Shown: positions 1 through 6,314, counted from the stretch's first letter. The stretch: 14,572 bases of DNA from Oscillospiraceae bacterium (GCA_009776345.1 WRLS01000034.1:1-14572), one strand, 5' to 3'. The notes: a model not told the origin generated them from the sequence alone. Translations and numbers: made by a program.

Positions 1-90
<90 letters not shown>

Positions 91-124
91 GATACAGGTT
101 TCGCGGTTAGGGCAGGGGACGCAC

Positions 125-208
125 GGCGGCTCAGAGCGCCGCAGGTTTGAGGATGTAGGTTTCAGGTTTGAGGAAAAGGACGAATTTTTCAGTTTCTTCC
201 CTTCCTAA
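125..208. repeat. dispersed heptad/hairpin element, copy A
   Basis: The copy starts with a GC-rich imperfect hairpin (125-142, ending GCGCCGCAGG). Four 7-nt units beginning AGG follow at 143, 150, 157 and 164, then a degenerate AGGAAAAGGACG, a short AT-rich centre and the conserved right core TTTCTTCCCTTCCTAA at 193-208. The right-hand heptads and terminal hairpin of the full form are missing. The clpC stop codon (TAG, minus strand, 205-207) lies inside the right core, so the element touches the gene's 3' end. Confidence 0.75.
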
Positions 209-2679
209 TCTCTATCCGCCGAAAATTCTTTATGATGGATTACCAGCCCGTCTTCCCCTATATCGCAGAAGAGATGCTCCCCCGGCTGGACTTCGCCGGA
301 GAGGATGCGGCGGGCAAGCGGGTCTTCAATCTGTTTGCGGACAGCGCGTCTGAGCGGCCTTGCGCCGTAGACGCTGCCAATTCCCTCGCGGGCGATTATT
401 TGCGCCGTCGCTTCGGAAAACTCCAGCGAGATATTGTTTTCCCCGGCGCGCGCGCAAAGCTCCCCGAGAAGTTTTTTCGCGATCCCGAGCAGGTTTTCCT
501 CGCCTAATCGATTGAAGATGATAATTTCGTCCAGGCGGTTTAAAAGCTCCGGGCGGAATGTTTTTTTCAGCTCCGCCATAATATCGCGCTTCATATCGCC
601 TTCGGGGCGGGTACCGTCGGTGCCGAAGCCGAGCTGCTTGTGGTCGGTTATATGCCTTGCCCCGATGTTCGACGTCATGATCACGACCGTGTTTTTGAAG
701 CTTACCGCGCGCCCCTGTGAATCGGTGAGTAAGCCGTCCTCCAGTATTTGCAGCAGCAGCCCCCAGACATCGCTGTGCGCTTTTTCAACCTCGTCGAACA
801 GCACGACGCTGTACGGCCTTCGGCGCACGCGCTCGGTTAATTGCCCGCCTTCCTCAAAGCCGATATATCCCGGCGGCGAGCCGATAAGCTTTGCGGCGGC
901 GTGCTTTTCCATATACTCGGACATATCCAGGCGGATCATCGCGCCCTTTTGCCCGAAAAGGTTTTCGGCAAGCGCTTTCGCAAGCTCTGTTTTGCCTACG
1001 CCGGTCGGCCCAAGAAATAGAAACGAGCCCACCGGCCTTGCCGGGTCGGCAAGCCCCGCCCTGCCCCGCCGGATTGCGCCCGCAACGGCGGACACTGCCT
1101 GCCCTTGCCCCAAAACGCGCGCTTTCAGCCTTTCCTCAAGCAGTAAAAGCTGCTCGCCCTGTTCCCTTGTAAGGCTTGCAAGCTCGATGCCGGTTATGGA
1201 CGCGACAAGCTCGGAGATATCCTCCCGCAGGAGGCATTTTTTGCCGCTCCCGCCCGATTGCAAAAGCTCCGTGCGGATATCGCCGATGCGCCCCCTAAGG
1301 CTCTTTTCGCGGTCGCGTATTGCCGCCGCAAGCTCAAAATCCTGGGAGAGGATCGCGTCCTCTTTTTCCGCGCCAAGCTCGCCCAGGCGCGATTCCATCC
1401 CCGCAAGGTCGGGTCCGTAATCGCGCATACGCAGGCGGGACGCGGCCTCGTCCATAAGGTCGATTGCCTTGTCCGGCAGAAGGCGGTCGGCGATAAAGCG
1501 TGACGACAGCGTTACGGCGGCGGTGATAGCCTCGTCCGTGATCATAATCTTATGGTGCGCTTCGTAGCGCCCGCGCAGGCCCTTTAGTATTTCTATGGCA
1601 TCGGATTCGCTGGGCTGCTCGACCGTGACGCTCTGGAAGCGGCGTTCTAAAGCCGTGTCTTTTTCGATGAACTTGCGGTATTCGGCGATAGTCGTCGCGC
1701 CGATTACCTGAATCTCGCCCCGCGCAAGCTGCGGCTTCATTATGTTTGCGGCGTCAATCGCGCCTTCCGCCGCGCCCGCGCCCATGATTGTGTGAAGCTC
1801 GTCAATAAACAAAATCACATCCCTTGCGGACGCGGCCTCCTCCATTACATTTTTTATGCGGTCCTCAAAGTCGCCGCGGTATTTCGCGCCCGCCACCATT
1901 GACGTGAGGTCCAGTGACGCGACGCGCTTGCCCCGCAGCCCCTCCGGCACCTCACAGCAAACAATGCGCTGTGCAAGCCCTTCGATTATTGCGGTTTTCC
2001 CGACCCCCGCCTCGCCGATCAGGCAGGGGTTGTTTTTTGTGCGGCGGGATAGGATCTGGATTACCCGCGCGACCTCGCTGTCCCTGCCGATAACCGGGTC
2101 CAGCGCACCCGCCCTTGCCATTTCTGTAAGGTCGCGGCTGTATTTATTTAAGTTTGGCGTGCTGCCCGAACCCAACGACGGCCTTGGGAGCGCTTTTGCA
2201 GGGGGGACTGCGCGGCGGCGGTCTGTGTTTTCGGTAAGCTCGGGGCCGAGGTCTGCCATCATCGCGCCGATAAGCGCGCCCGGCTCCACGCCCTGTTCGC
2301 GCAGGAGCTTCACGCCGTAGCTGTCGGTTTCCCTTGCGATTACCATTAGGATATGTTCCGTGCCAACCTGCCCCTGCCCCATCATCCTGGCTTTGATTAC
2401 CGCCATCTCAAGGGTTTTTTTACAGCGCGGGGTGAAATCCTCCGGGGTAAGCTCGGTTTTGCTGCCCTTGCCTATAGTGGCTGTAATGGCGTTGCGGTAG
2501 CTTTCAAAGCTTACTTTTTTTTGAGTCAGCACGATATGCGCAACCCCGCTGTTTTCGTCGAGCATACCCAAGACAAGATGTTCGCTGCCGATATAGGTAT
2601 GCCCAAGCAGCCCCGCTTGCAGCATGGCGACATTGATTGCGTTATTAGCTTTTTGTGTAAACCCGCTGAACCGAAACAT
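205..2679 (-). CDS. clpC: ATP-dependent Clp protease ATP-binding subunit ClpC
   Basis: This is a class I AAA+ unfoldase of 824 residues, close to the usual ClpC length, which unfolds proteins and feeds them to ClpP in the cytoplasm. The Clp N-domain spans about residues 1-145. NBD1 has Walker A GEAGVGKT (222-229) and Walker B FIDELH (291-296). A UVR-like middle segment lies at about 438-461, typical of ClpC rather than ClpA. NBD2 has Walker A GPTGVGKT (557-564) and Walker B LFDEVEKA (627-634). The LGF at 683-685 fits the ClpP-docking loop. I chose the ATG at 2679 because GGGGAG lies ten bases upstream and the protein then begins MFRFSGFTQKA as in the family; an in-frame TTG at 2697 has no Shine-Dalgarno site. 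The ctsR-mcsA-mcsB genes that often precede clpC are absent, and only one GGTCAA half-site is seen upstream, so CtsR control is not supported. The stop codon lies within repeat copy A. Confidence 0.96.
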   Translation of the reverse strand: MFRFSGFTQKANNAINVAMLQAGLLGHTYIGSEHLVLGMLDENSGVAHIVLTQKKVSFESYRNAITATIGKGSKTELTPEDFTPRCKKTLEMAVIKARMMGQGQVGTEHILMVIARETDSYGVKLLREQGVEPGALIGAMMADLGPELTENTDRRRAVPPAKALPRPSLGSGSTPNLNKYSRDLTEMARAGALDPVIGRDSEVARVIQILSRRTKNNPCLIGEAGVGKTAIIEGLAQRIVCCEVPEGLRGKRVASLDLTSMVAGAKYRGDFEDRIKNVMEEAASARDVILFIDELHTIMGAGAAEGAIDAANIMKPQLARGEIQVIGATTIAEYRKFIEKDTALERRFQSVTVEQPSESDAIEILKGLRGRYEAHHKIMITDEAITAAVTLSSRFIADRLLPDKAIDLMDEAASRLRMRDYGPDLAGMESRLGELGAEKEDAILSQDFELAAAIRDREKSLRGRIGDIRTELLQSGGSGKKCLLREDISELVASITGIELASLTREQGEQLLLLEERLKARVLGQGQAVSAVAGAIRRGRAGLADPARPVGSFLFLGPTGVGKTELAKALAENLFGQKGAMIRLDMSEYMEKHAAAKLIGSPPGYIGFEEGGQLTERVRRRPYSVVLFDEVEKAHSDVWGLLLQILEDGLLTDSQGRAVSFKNTVVIMTSNIGARHITDHKQLGFGTDGTRPEGDMKRDIMAELKKTFRPELLNRLDEIIIFNRLGEENLLGIAKKLLGELCARAGENNISLEFSEATAQIIAREGIGSVYGARPLRRAVRKQIEDPLARRILSGEVQPGEHLFCDIGEDGLVIHHKEFSADRD

Positions 2680-2868
2680 TGTATCAATTCTCCCCAATTA
2701 CATTCTATGCGCAATACTGCTTGCCTTAAGACAGCAGAAGGGCATAAGGAGTATTGACCTGTCCCGGTAAATATACTCCGGCGCGATGTAAAAAAGTAAC
2801 CAATTTGCGCCGATTTACATATTCTGTGATGTAGTATACGCTTTTTGCGATAAAAAGGAGGGCTTTTC
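2680..2868. promoter_or_regulatory. divergent promoter region of clpC and the Cys-rich gene
   Basis: These 189 bases separate two divergently transcribed genes and must hold both promoters, but no near-consensus sigma-A promoter is obvious. Visible elements are a 7-bp inverted repeat GGAGTAT (2748-2754) / ATACTCC (2773-2779) with 18 bases between, a weak TAGAAT-like -10 close to clpC on the minus strand, and on the plus strand CATATTCT (2818-2825) with AC at 2799-2800, 17 bases upstream. The last arrangement loosely fits a mother-cell sporulation sigma factor (AC - 16/17 - CATANNNT). None is strong enough to assign. Confidence 0.3.
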
Positions 2869-2988
2869 ATGTTTTTCGGTCAAAACAATTGCTGTTGGAT
2901 TATCATATGTATTCTCCTGCTGCTGTTCTGCTGCGGGAACAATGGATGCGGACCGGGCTTTGACGGCGAAGGCTGCGGCTGTCGGTAG
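2869..2988 (+). CDS. 39-residue Cys-rich single-pass membrane miniprotein
   Basis: This short frame has an excellent ribosome binding site, AAAAAGGAGGG at 2853-2862, six bases before the ATG. The product has a polar start with a Cys-Cys pair (C8, C9), a hydrophobic segment from about W10 to F20, a second Cys-Cys (C21, C22), and a Gly/Asn/Cys-rich tail ending GCGCR, giving eight Cys in all. Small proteins of this style (WIII...LLLL...CC...GCGC) are common and mostly unnamed in Clostridia, and they recall the YjcZ-type sporulation miniproteins of Bacillus; that relationship is a guess. It could be a metal- or disulfide-linked membrane peptide. It is divergent from clpC and convergent with rsmI, and its TAG overlaps the first base of the hairpin of repeat copy B. 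Confidence 0.7.
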   Translation: MFFGQNNCCWIIICILLLLFCCGNNGCGPGFDGEGCGCR

Positions 2989-3116
2989 CGCTTTGCGCAG
3001 GATTTAGGTTTTAGGATTTAGGTTTTAGGATACAGGAATTAGGAAGGGAAGAAATTTGTAGTTTCTTCCCTTCCTAAACCCTCAAACCTTAATCCTTAAT
3101 CCTGCGGCAGCGCCGC
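2988..3116. repeat. dispersed heptad/hairpin element, copy B (most regular)
   Basis: The left end is a mini-hairpin GCGC-TTT-GCGC (2988-2998). Six uninterrupted 7-nt units beginning AGG run from 2999 to 3040 (mostly AGGATTT/AGGTTTT). The core is a perfect 16-bp inverted repeat, TTAGGAAGGGAAGAAA (3039-3054), a 7-nt loop (3055-3061), and TTTCTTCCCTTCCTAA (3062-3077). The right arm carries four 7-nt units in the opposite orientation (3073-3100) and ends in CCTGCGGC plus a GC-rich tail to 3116. The element lies between the convergent 3' ends of the Cys-rich gene and rsmI; the rsmI stop codon (3096-3098) lies inside a heptad. It could act as a two-way terminator, though no T-run follows the central stem. 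Confidence 0.9.
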
Positions 3117-3926
3117 TTTATACAGCTCGCCCTTTTTATGCCCGGTTTGTGCCGCGGCTTCTTTTGCCGCACTAGACAGCGGCATCCCGGCGTCTACAAG
3201 CTTTTTAACCATTGCCACGGCTTCCTCTAATGGGATTTTATCATTGGTATCCGGCGGCGCGCCTTCTACCACTAAAACAAATTCGCCCCTTGGCGGCTCG
3301 CTGCTATATTTTTCCACCGCGCCGGAAAGGGTTGTGCGGATGATTTCCTCGTGCATTTTTGTCAGCTCCCGCGCAAGCGAGATTTTTCGGTCACCGAAGA
3401 CAGCCAGCATATCCGCAAGTGTACGCGCCAGCTTGTGCGGCGCTTCGTAGAAAACCAGCGTGCGCGGGTCTTTTTTTATTTCCTCAAGATGGGAGGCGCG
3501 GGCGGTTTTCTTCACGCTCAAAAAACCTTCAAACGAGAAGCGCCCCGCCGCAATCCCCGAAAGCGCAAGCGCGGCGGTCAGCGCGGAAGGCCCCGGGATT
3601 ACAACTGCTTCGACCCCAAGCTCACCGCAGAGCGCAACCAGCTTTTCCCCGGGGTCGGAGATGCACGGCATACCCGCGTCGCACACAAAAGCGCAGCTTT
3701 CCCCCGCCAATATCCGTGCGGTGACAGTTTCCGACCGCTCGCGGATATTGTGTTCATGGCAGCTTATCAGCGGCTTTTTTATGCCTAAGTGGCTTAGGAG
3801 CTTCAGACTGACGCGTGTATCCTCGGCGGCGATGAAATCCGCCTGTTCGAGAACGCTCACAGCCCTTGGGGAAATATCGCCGAGGTTGCCTATTGGCGTG
3901 CCTACGATAAAAAGCTTTCCGGGCAT
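3096..3926 (-). CDS. rsmI: 16S rRNA (cytidine(1402)-2'-O)-methyltransferase RsmI
   Basis: RsmI uses S-adenosylmethionine to methylate the 2'-O of C1402 in the decoding centre of 16S rRNA. The 276-residue product has the family's SAM/tetrapyrrole-methylase fold signatures: VGTPIGNLGDIS (8-19), AAEDTR (33-38), SDPGEKLVALC (from about 90), PGPSALTAALALSG (111-124) and FYEAPHK (159-165). The segment around residues 81-93 reads VCDAGMPCISDPG where the family usually has VSDAGTPxISDPG, a mild departure. The ATG at 3926 has GGAAG eight bases upstream, overlapping the end of trmN6, so the two are probably translationally coupled (four bases apart). The last codons and the TAA are formed by repeat copy B. 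Confidence 0.95.
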   Translation of the reverse strand: MPGKLFIVGTPIGNLGDISPRAVSVLEQADFIAAEDTRVSLKLLSHLGIKKPLISCHEHNIRERSETVTARILAGESCAFVCDAGMPCISDPGEKLVALCGELGVEAVVIPGPSALTAALALSGIAAGRFSFEGFLSVKKTARASHLEEIKKDPRTLVFYEAPHKLARTLADMLAVFGDRKISLARELTKMHEEIIRTTLSGAVEKYSSEPPRGEFVLVVEGAPPDTNDKIPLEEAVAMVKKLVDAGMPLSSAAKEAAAQTGHKKGELYKAALPQD

Positions 3927-3930
3927 ATTT

Positions 3931-4653
3931 TCACTTCCTGTATTTGCCGTAGATTTTTTCGGCTTCCTGTGTTAGGGCGCCGTTTTGCTTTAAGAGGAAC
4001 ACCGGTTCTATAACAAGGCCGCCCGGGCGCGCGCCAAGCTTGCCTTCCGCTAAGATAAGCCACGGCGGTTTCCCTTCGCTTTCCTGGCAAAGCCGCAGGC
4101 GTTTAGGCTCGAAGCTATGGGCGCGCATTGAGGATAAAACGTCACTTAGCCGCTCCGGTAAATGGCAGACGCAAATTCTGCCCCCAAAACGCAGAAGCCG
4201 TTTTGCGGACGCGAACACATCATCGAGGGTGCAAAACAGCTCATGCCTTGCGGTACGGGCGGAAGGTTCCGCGCTTTGTATACCGGAGCCTGCCGCGCGG
4301 TATGGCGGGTTGCAGGTGATAAGGTCCAAACTTCCCGCTGGCAGTAGTTTTTCGGGTTCGCGCAAATCGCCCAGAATCGGAGTAAAGCCGGAAATGCCGG
4401 AAAGCCCCGCTGTTTTTTCCATAAGCTTTACGGCTTCTTCTTGAATATCCACAGCATAAACATGGCGGGGCTGCGCACTATTTCTGTACCAAAGAAAAGC
4501 TACCGCGCCGCAGCCCGCGCAGAGGTCACACACGGTTTCCCGATTTTTAGGCGCGGCGAAGTGCGAGAGCATCAGCGCGTCAGTGCCGAATGTATGCGTA
4601 TCGGAAACACAGAGCATAACGCCGCCGCCGAGTTCTTCGATGCGATAATCCAC
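3931..4653 (-). CDS. TrmN6/YabB-like tRNA1(Val) adenine-N6-methyltransferase
   Basis: This is a 240-residue class I SAM-dependent methyltransferase. The SAM-binding loop is at 41-53 (VCDLCAGCGAVAF, usually DLGTGxG), an acidic ribose-contact region follows at about 67-70, and the catalytic NPPY is at 115-118, the mark of amino-group (N6-adenine) methyltransferases. Both the N-terminal pattern (THTFGTDALMLSHF) and the position directly upstream of rsmI match YabB/TrmN6 of Firmicutes, which methylates A37 of tRNA1(Val). I chose the GTG at 4653 because AAAGGTGA lies five bases upstream and the protein then begins at the conserved region; an in-frame TTG at 4671 has no Shine-Dalgarno site. Another N6-adenine target cannot be excluded by sequence alone. 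Confidence 0.85.
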   Translation of the reverse strand: MDYRIEELGGGVMLCVSDTHTFGTDALMLSHFAAPKNRETVCDLCAGCGAVAFLWYRNSAQPRHVYAVDIQEEAVKLMEKTAGLSGISGFTPILGDLREPEKLLPAGSLDLITCNPPYRAAGSGIQSAEPSARTARHELFCTLDDVFASAKRLLRFGGRICVCHLPERLSDVLSSMRAHSFEPKRLRLCQESEGKPPWLILAEGKLGARPGGLVIEPVFLLKQNGALTQEAEKIYGKYRK

Positions 4654-4658
4654 GGCGA

Positions 4659-4666
4659 TCACCTTT
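4659..4666 (-). promoter_or_regulatory. ribosome binding site deciding the trmN6 start
   Basis: AAAGGTGA on the minus strand is five bases upstream of a GTG at 4653. It lies inside the six-codon extension that a TTG start at 4671 would add, so it supports the shorter protein. Confidence 0.6.
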
Positions 4667-4684
4667 TTCAATTTGTAAATATGC

Positions 4685-4712
4685 TTGCATTTTGCCGGTG
4701 AATTGGTATAAT
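4685..4712 (+). promoter_or_regulatory. sigma-A promoter of the TIM-barrel-like gene
   Basis: TTGCAT (4685-4690), a 16-bp spacer and a perfect TATAAT (4707-4712) lie 54 bases before the start codon of the plus-strand gene at 4766. It is one of the two best sigma-A-type promoters in the window. Its -10 box forms half of a 15-bp palindrome. Confidence 0.7.
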
Positions 4713-4734
4713 GGCATTATATCACACGCGTCAA
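4705..4734 (-). promoter_or_regulatory. possible overlapping promoter for trmN6-rsmI
   Basis: On the minus strand TTGACG (4729-4734), an 18-bp spacer and TATACC (4705-4710) form a plausible sigma-A promoter. It would overlap the plus-strand promoter almost completely, so the two directions would compete for polymerase. The -10 box matches only four of six positions. Confidence 0.4.
4707..4721. promoter_or_regulatory. 15-bp palindrome over the -10/+1 region
   Basis: TATAATG, one G, then CATTATA gives perfect 7-bp arms centred just downstream of the plus-strand -10 box and between the two divergent genes. It is placed where a dimeric repressor would block both directions. It may also be chance, because a TATAAT box supplies half of the symmetry. 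Confidence 0.35.
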
Positions 4735-4765
4735 ATATTTTTCTGCAATAAAGGAGGATGCCCTT

Positions 4766-5623
4766 ATGGCAAAGCAGTTCCCGAGGACAGAGGTTGGCGG
4801 CATTTCACTGCCGAGGATGCTTATCGGCACAAACTGGCTGCTGGGCTGGAGCCACAAAAGTTTCGCCATGGACAGCATGATAAAAAGCCGCTACGCAACC
4901 GCCGAAAGCTTTATGCCGGTGCTGGAGGCTTATCTTGAGTACGGCATCGACGCGATTATGGGCCCGATCAGCGACCAGCAGCATATCGCGGACGCGCTGC
5001 AGATCTGCCAGGATAAGCTGGGCAAAAAGCTGATTATCATCGACACGCCTGTTGTTGACGTGAACGACACCGCCGAAGGGCGGGCAAACGCGCTGGCTAC
5101 TATCAAAAAAAGCGCGGCTGCGGGGGCGGCGTTCTGCCTTCCTCACCATTCCAGCGTGGAGCAGCTTGTAAACAAAAACCTTGCGGTAATCGACCGCCTG
5201 CCGGATTATCTAGCCATGATCCGCGACTGCAATATGGTCCCCGGCCTTTCCGCGCATATGCCGGAGCTGATCACCTATTCCGATGAACAGGGCTACGATG
5301 TGCAGACCTACATACAAATTTACAACTGCCTGGGATTTTTAATGCAGATTGAAATTGAAACCATCGCCAAGACAATCCATAACGCGAAAAAACCCGTAAT
5401 GACCATAAAATCCATGGCGGCGGGGCGCGTAACGCCCTATGTCGGCCTGAATTTTTCATGGTCGACGCTGCGGGAATGTGACATGGTAACACTGGGCGCG
5501 TTTATGCCGGATGAAGTCCACGAGGATGTGGAAATATCCTTCGCGCATTTTGAGCGGCGGTATCCGAACCTGGAAGGGCGCTCCAGCCCGAATAACAGCC
5601 AGGCGGTGCTGAATAAGGGTTAG
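4766..5623 (+). CDS. conserved TIM-barrel-like protein of unknown function
   Basis: I do not recognise a named family. The 285-residue product has no signal peptide or membrane segment. Predicted strands alternate with helices in a (beta/alpha)8 style: RMLIGTNW (17-24), GIDAIMG (60-66), KLIIID (87-92), GAAFCLPHH (117-125), then NMVPGLSAH, a Gly/Met segment and KPVMTIKSMAAGRVTP near residue 210, followed by VTLGAFMPDEVHED near the end. The KPVMTIKSMAAGR piece recalls the late strand of aldo/keto-reductase barrels, but no catalytic tetrad is evident. The start is secure: AAAGGAGG lies eight bases before the ATG. Base composition is GC-rich like the housekeeping genes (39 of 60 bases at 5041-5100). 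It has its own promoter, and the 2H phosphoesterase gene follows. The stop TAG lies inside repeat copy C. Confidence 0.8.
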   Translation: MAKQFPRTEVGGISLPRMLIGTNWLLGWSHKSFAMDSMIKSRYATAESFMPVLEAYLEYGIDAIMGPISDQQHIADALQICQDKLGKKLIIIDTPVVDVNDTAEGRANALATIKKSAAAGAAFCLPHHSSVEQLVNKNLAVIDRLPDYLAMIRDCNMVPGLSAHMPELITYSDEQGYDVQTYIQIYNCLGFLMQIEIETIAKTIHNAKKPVMTIKSMAAGRVTPYVGLNFSWSTLRECDMVTLGAFMPDEVHEDVEISFAHFERRYPNLEGRSSPNNSQAVLNKG

Positions 5624-5662
5624 GGTTCAAATAAGGGAAGAAGCTTACCGCTTCTTCCCTTA
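5615..5662. repeat. dispersed element, copy C (core-only form)
   Basis: The copy begins with GGGTTAGGGTT, which contains the upstream gene's stop codon, followed by a perfect 13-bp stem TAAGGGAAGAAGC (5632-5644), loop TTACC, and GCTTCTTCCCTTA (5650-5662). The GC-rich ends and long heptad arrays are missing. It lies between two co-directional genes, with the next ribosome binding site nine bases after the stem. There is no T-run, so it is at best a partial terminator or an mRNA-stabilising hairpin. Confidence 0.8.
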
Positions 5663-5684
5663 CTGATTATGGAGGTCAAACATA

Positions 5685-6233
5685 ATGGCTAACTATGTTG
5701 TAATGGTACGCTTTGACGAAACGACAGACGAAATAATACTTCGTTTGCAAGATAAATTGGCAGCGAACGGTTATAAAAAGGCTGTAAATGAATGGCCGCC
5801 GCATATCACCATTGCTGCTTACGAAGGTGCGGACGAACAGGCTTTGCTGCAATGGACAGAAGAATATGCGGCTCATCAACACAGCTTCAAAGTAGGTTTG
5901 TTTTCGTTGAGCGTTTTACCGCCCGGCGGCGAACACACAGATACAGCGGTGCTGTGCTTGAATCCGTCACATTCAAAGAAGCTGGTGGATTTTTACTATG
6001 GCTTCCATGAAAAATATGAGGAATATTGCACGGGTATCGGCTGGTATAACTCAATCCGGCACGGCAATCCGATAATACACAGTACCATTGGAATTTTCGA
6101 TGTTACGACTATGCAAAAGGCATTGGAAATCATATTCGCTGAAGGTGTTTTCGGCGAAATAAAAATCACAGCGCTGGAACTTTATACTTACCCCATGCGG
6201 TTGATAAAACGCTTTGATTTGAAAGAGCAATAA
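5685..6233 (+). CDS. 2H phosphoesterase / 2'-5' RNA ligase family protein
   Basis: The 182-residue product carries the two HxTx motifs that define the 2H phosphoesterase superfamily: HITI at 40-43 (in WPPHITIAAYEG) and HSTI at 122-125, one per lobe, with the usual spacing. Members hydrolyse 2',3'-cyclic phosphates or 2'-5' phosphodiester bonds in RNA or nucleotides; the substrate cannot be told here. The start is supported by GGAGG nine bases before the ATG. The gene is AT-richer than its neighbours (22 of 60 bases are G or C at 5701-5760, against 39 of 60 in the preceding gene), which suggests later acquisition. It is convergent with tsaD; repeat copy D starts just after its TAA. Confidence 0.85.
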   Translation: MANYVVMVRFDETTDEIILRLQDKLAANGYKKAVNEWPPHITIAAYEGADEQALLQWTEEYAAHQHSFKVGLFSLSVLPPGGEHTDTAVLCLNPSHSKKLVDFYYGFHEKYEEYCTGIGWYNSIRHGNPIIHSTIGIFDVTTMQKALEIIFAEGVFGEIKITALELYTYPMRLIKRFDLKEQ

Positions 6234-6235
6234 AA

Positions 6236-6314
6236 CAGGAAAAGGGCAAAGCTAATATTTTCTTCCCTTCCTAAATCCTCAATCCTAAATCCTAAAACCT
6301 GCGGCGTCAGCCGC
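6236..6314. repeat. dispersed heptad/hairpin element, copy D
   Basis: The left half is degraded (AGGAAAAGGGCAAAG, 6237-6251). The right half is intact: core TTTCTTCCCTTCCTAA (6259-6274), four 7-nt units starting CCT at 6270, 6277, 6284 and 6291, then CCT and a terminal hairpin GCGGC-GTCA-GCCGC (6301-6314). It lies between the convergent 2H phosphoesterase gene and tsaD. The TAG of tsaD is in the third heptad, and the last roughly seven TsaD residues are encoded by the terminal hairpin and heptads. Confidence 0.85.

Noticed and set aside
434..1420. A 328-codon open frame on the plus strand opposite clpC
   Set aside because: It is antisense to the well-supported ClpC NBD2 and middle region, has a Ser/Arg/Pro-rich composition typical of a shadow in GC-rich DNA, and lacks domain similarity.
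2753..2762. CtsR operator upstream of clpC
   Set aside because: Only one GGTCAA half-site is present on the minus strand; the required tandem heptad (GGTCAAA-NAN-GGTCAAA) is missing.
2999..3100. CRISPR array or telomere-like contamination (the units resemble plant-type TTTAGGG)
   Set aside because: The units are only 7 nt with no spacers, and they are embedded between bacterial genes at six separate places with hairpin caps, which fits neither a CRISPR array nor stray eukaryotic telomere DNA.
5632..5662. Classical intrinsic terminator after the TIM-barrel-like gene
   Set aside because: The 13-bp stem is clear but is followed by ACTGATTATGGAGG with no T-run, and the next gene's ribosome binding site lies right behind it, so read-through seems likely.
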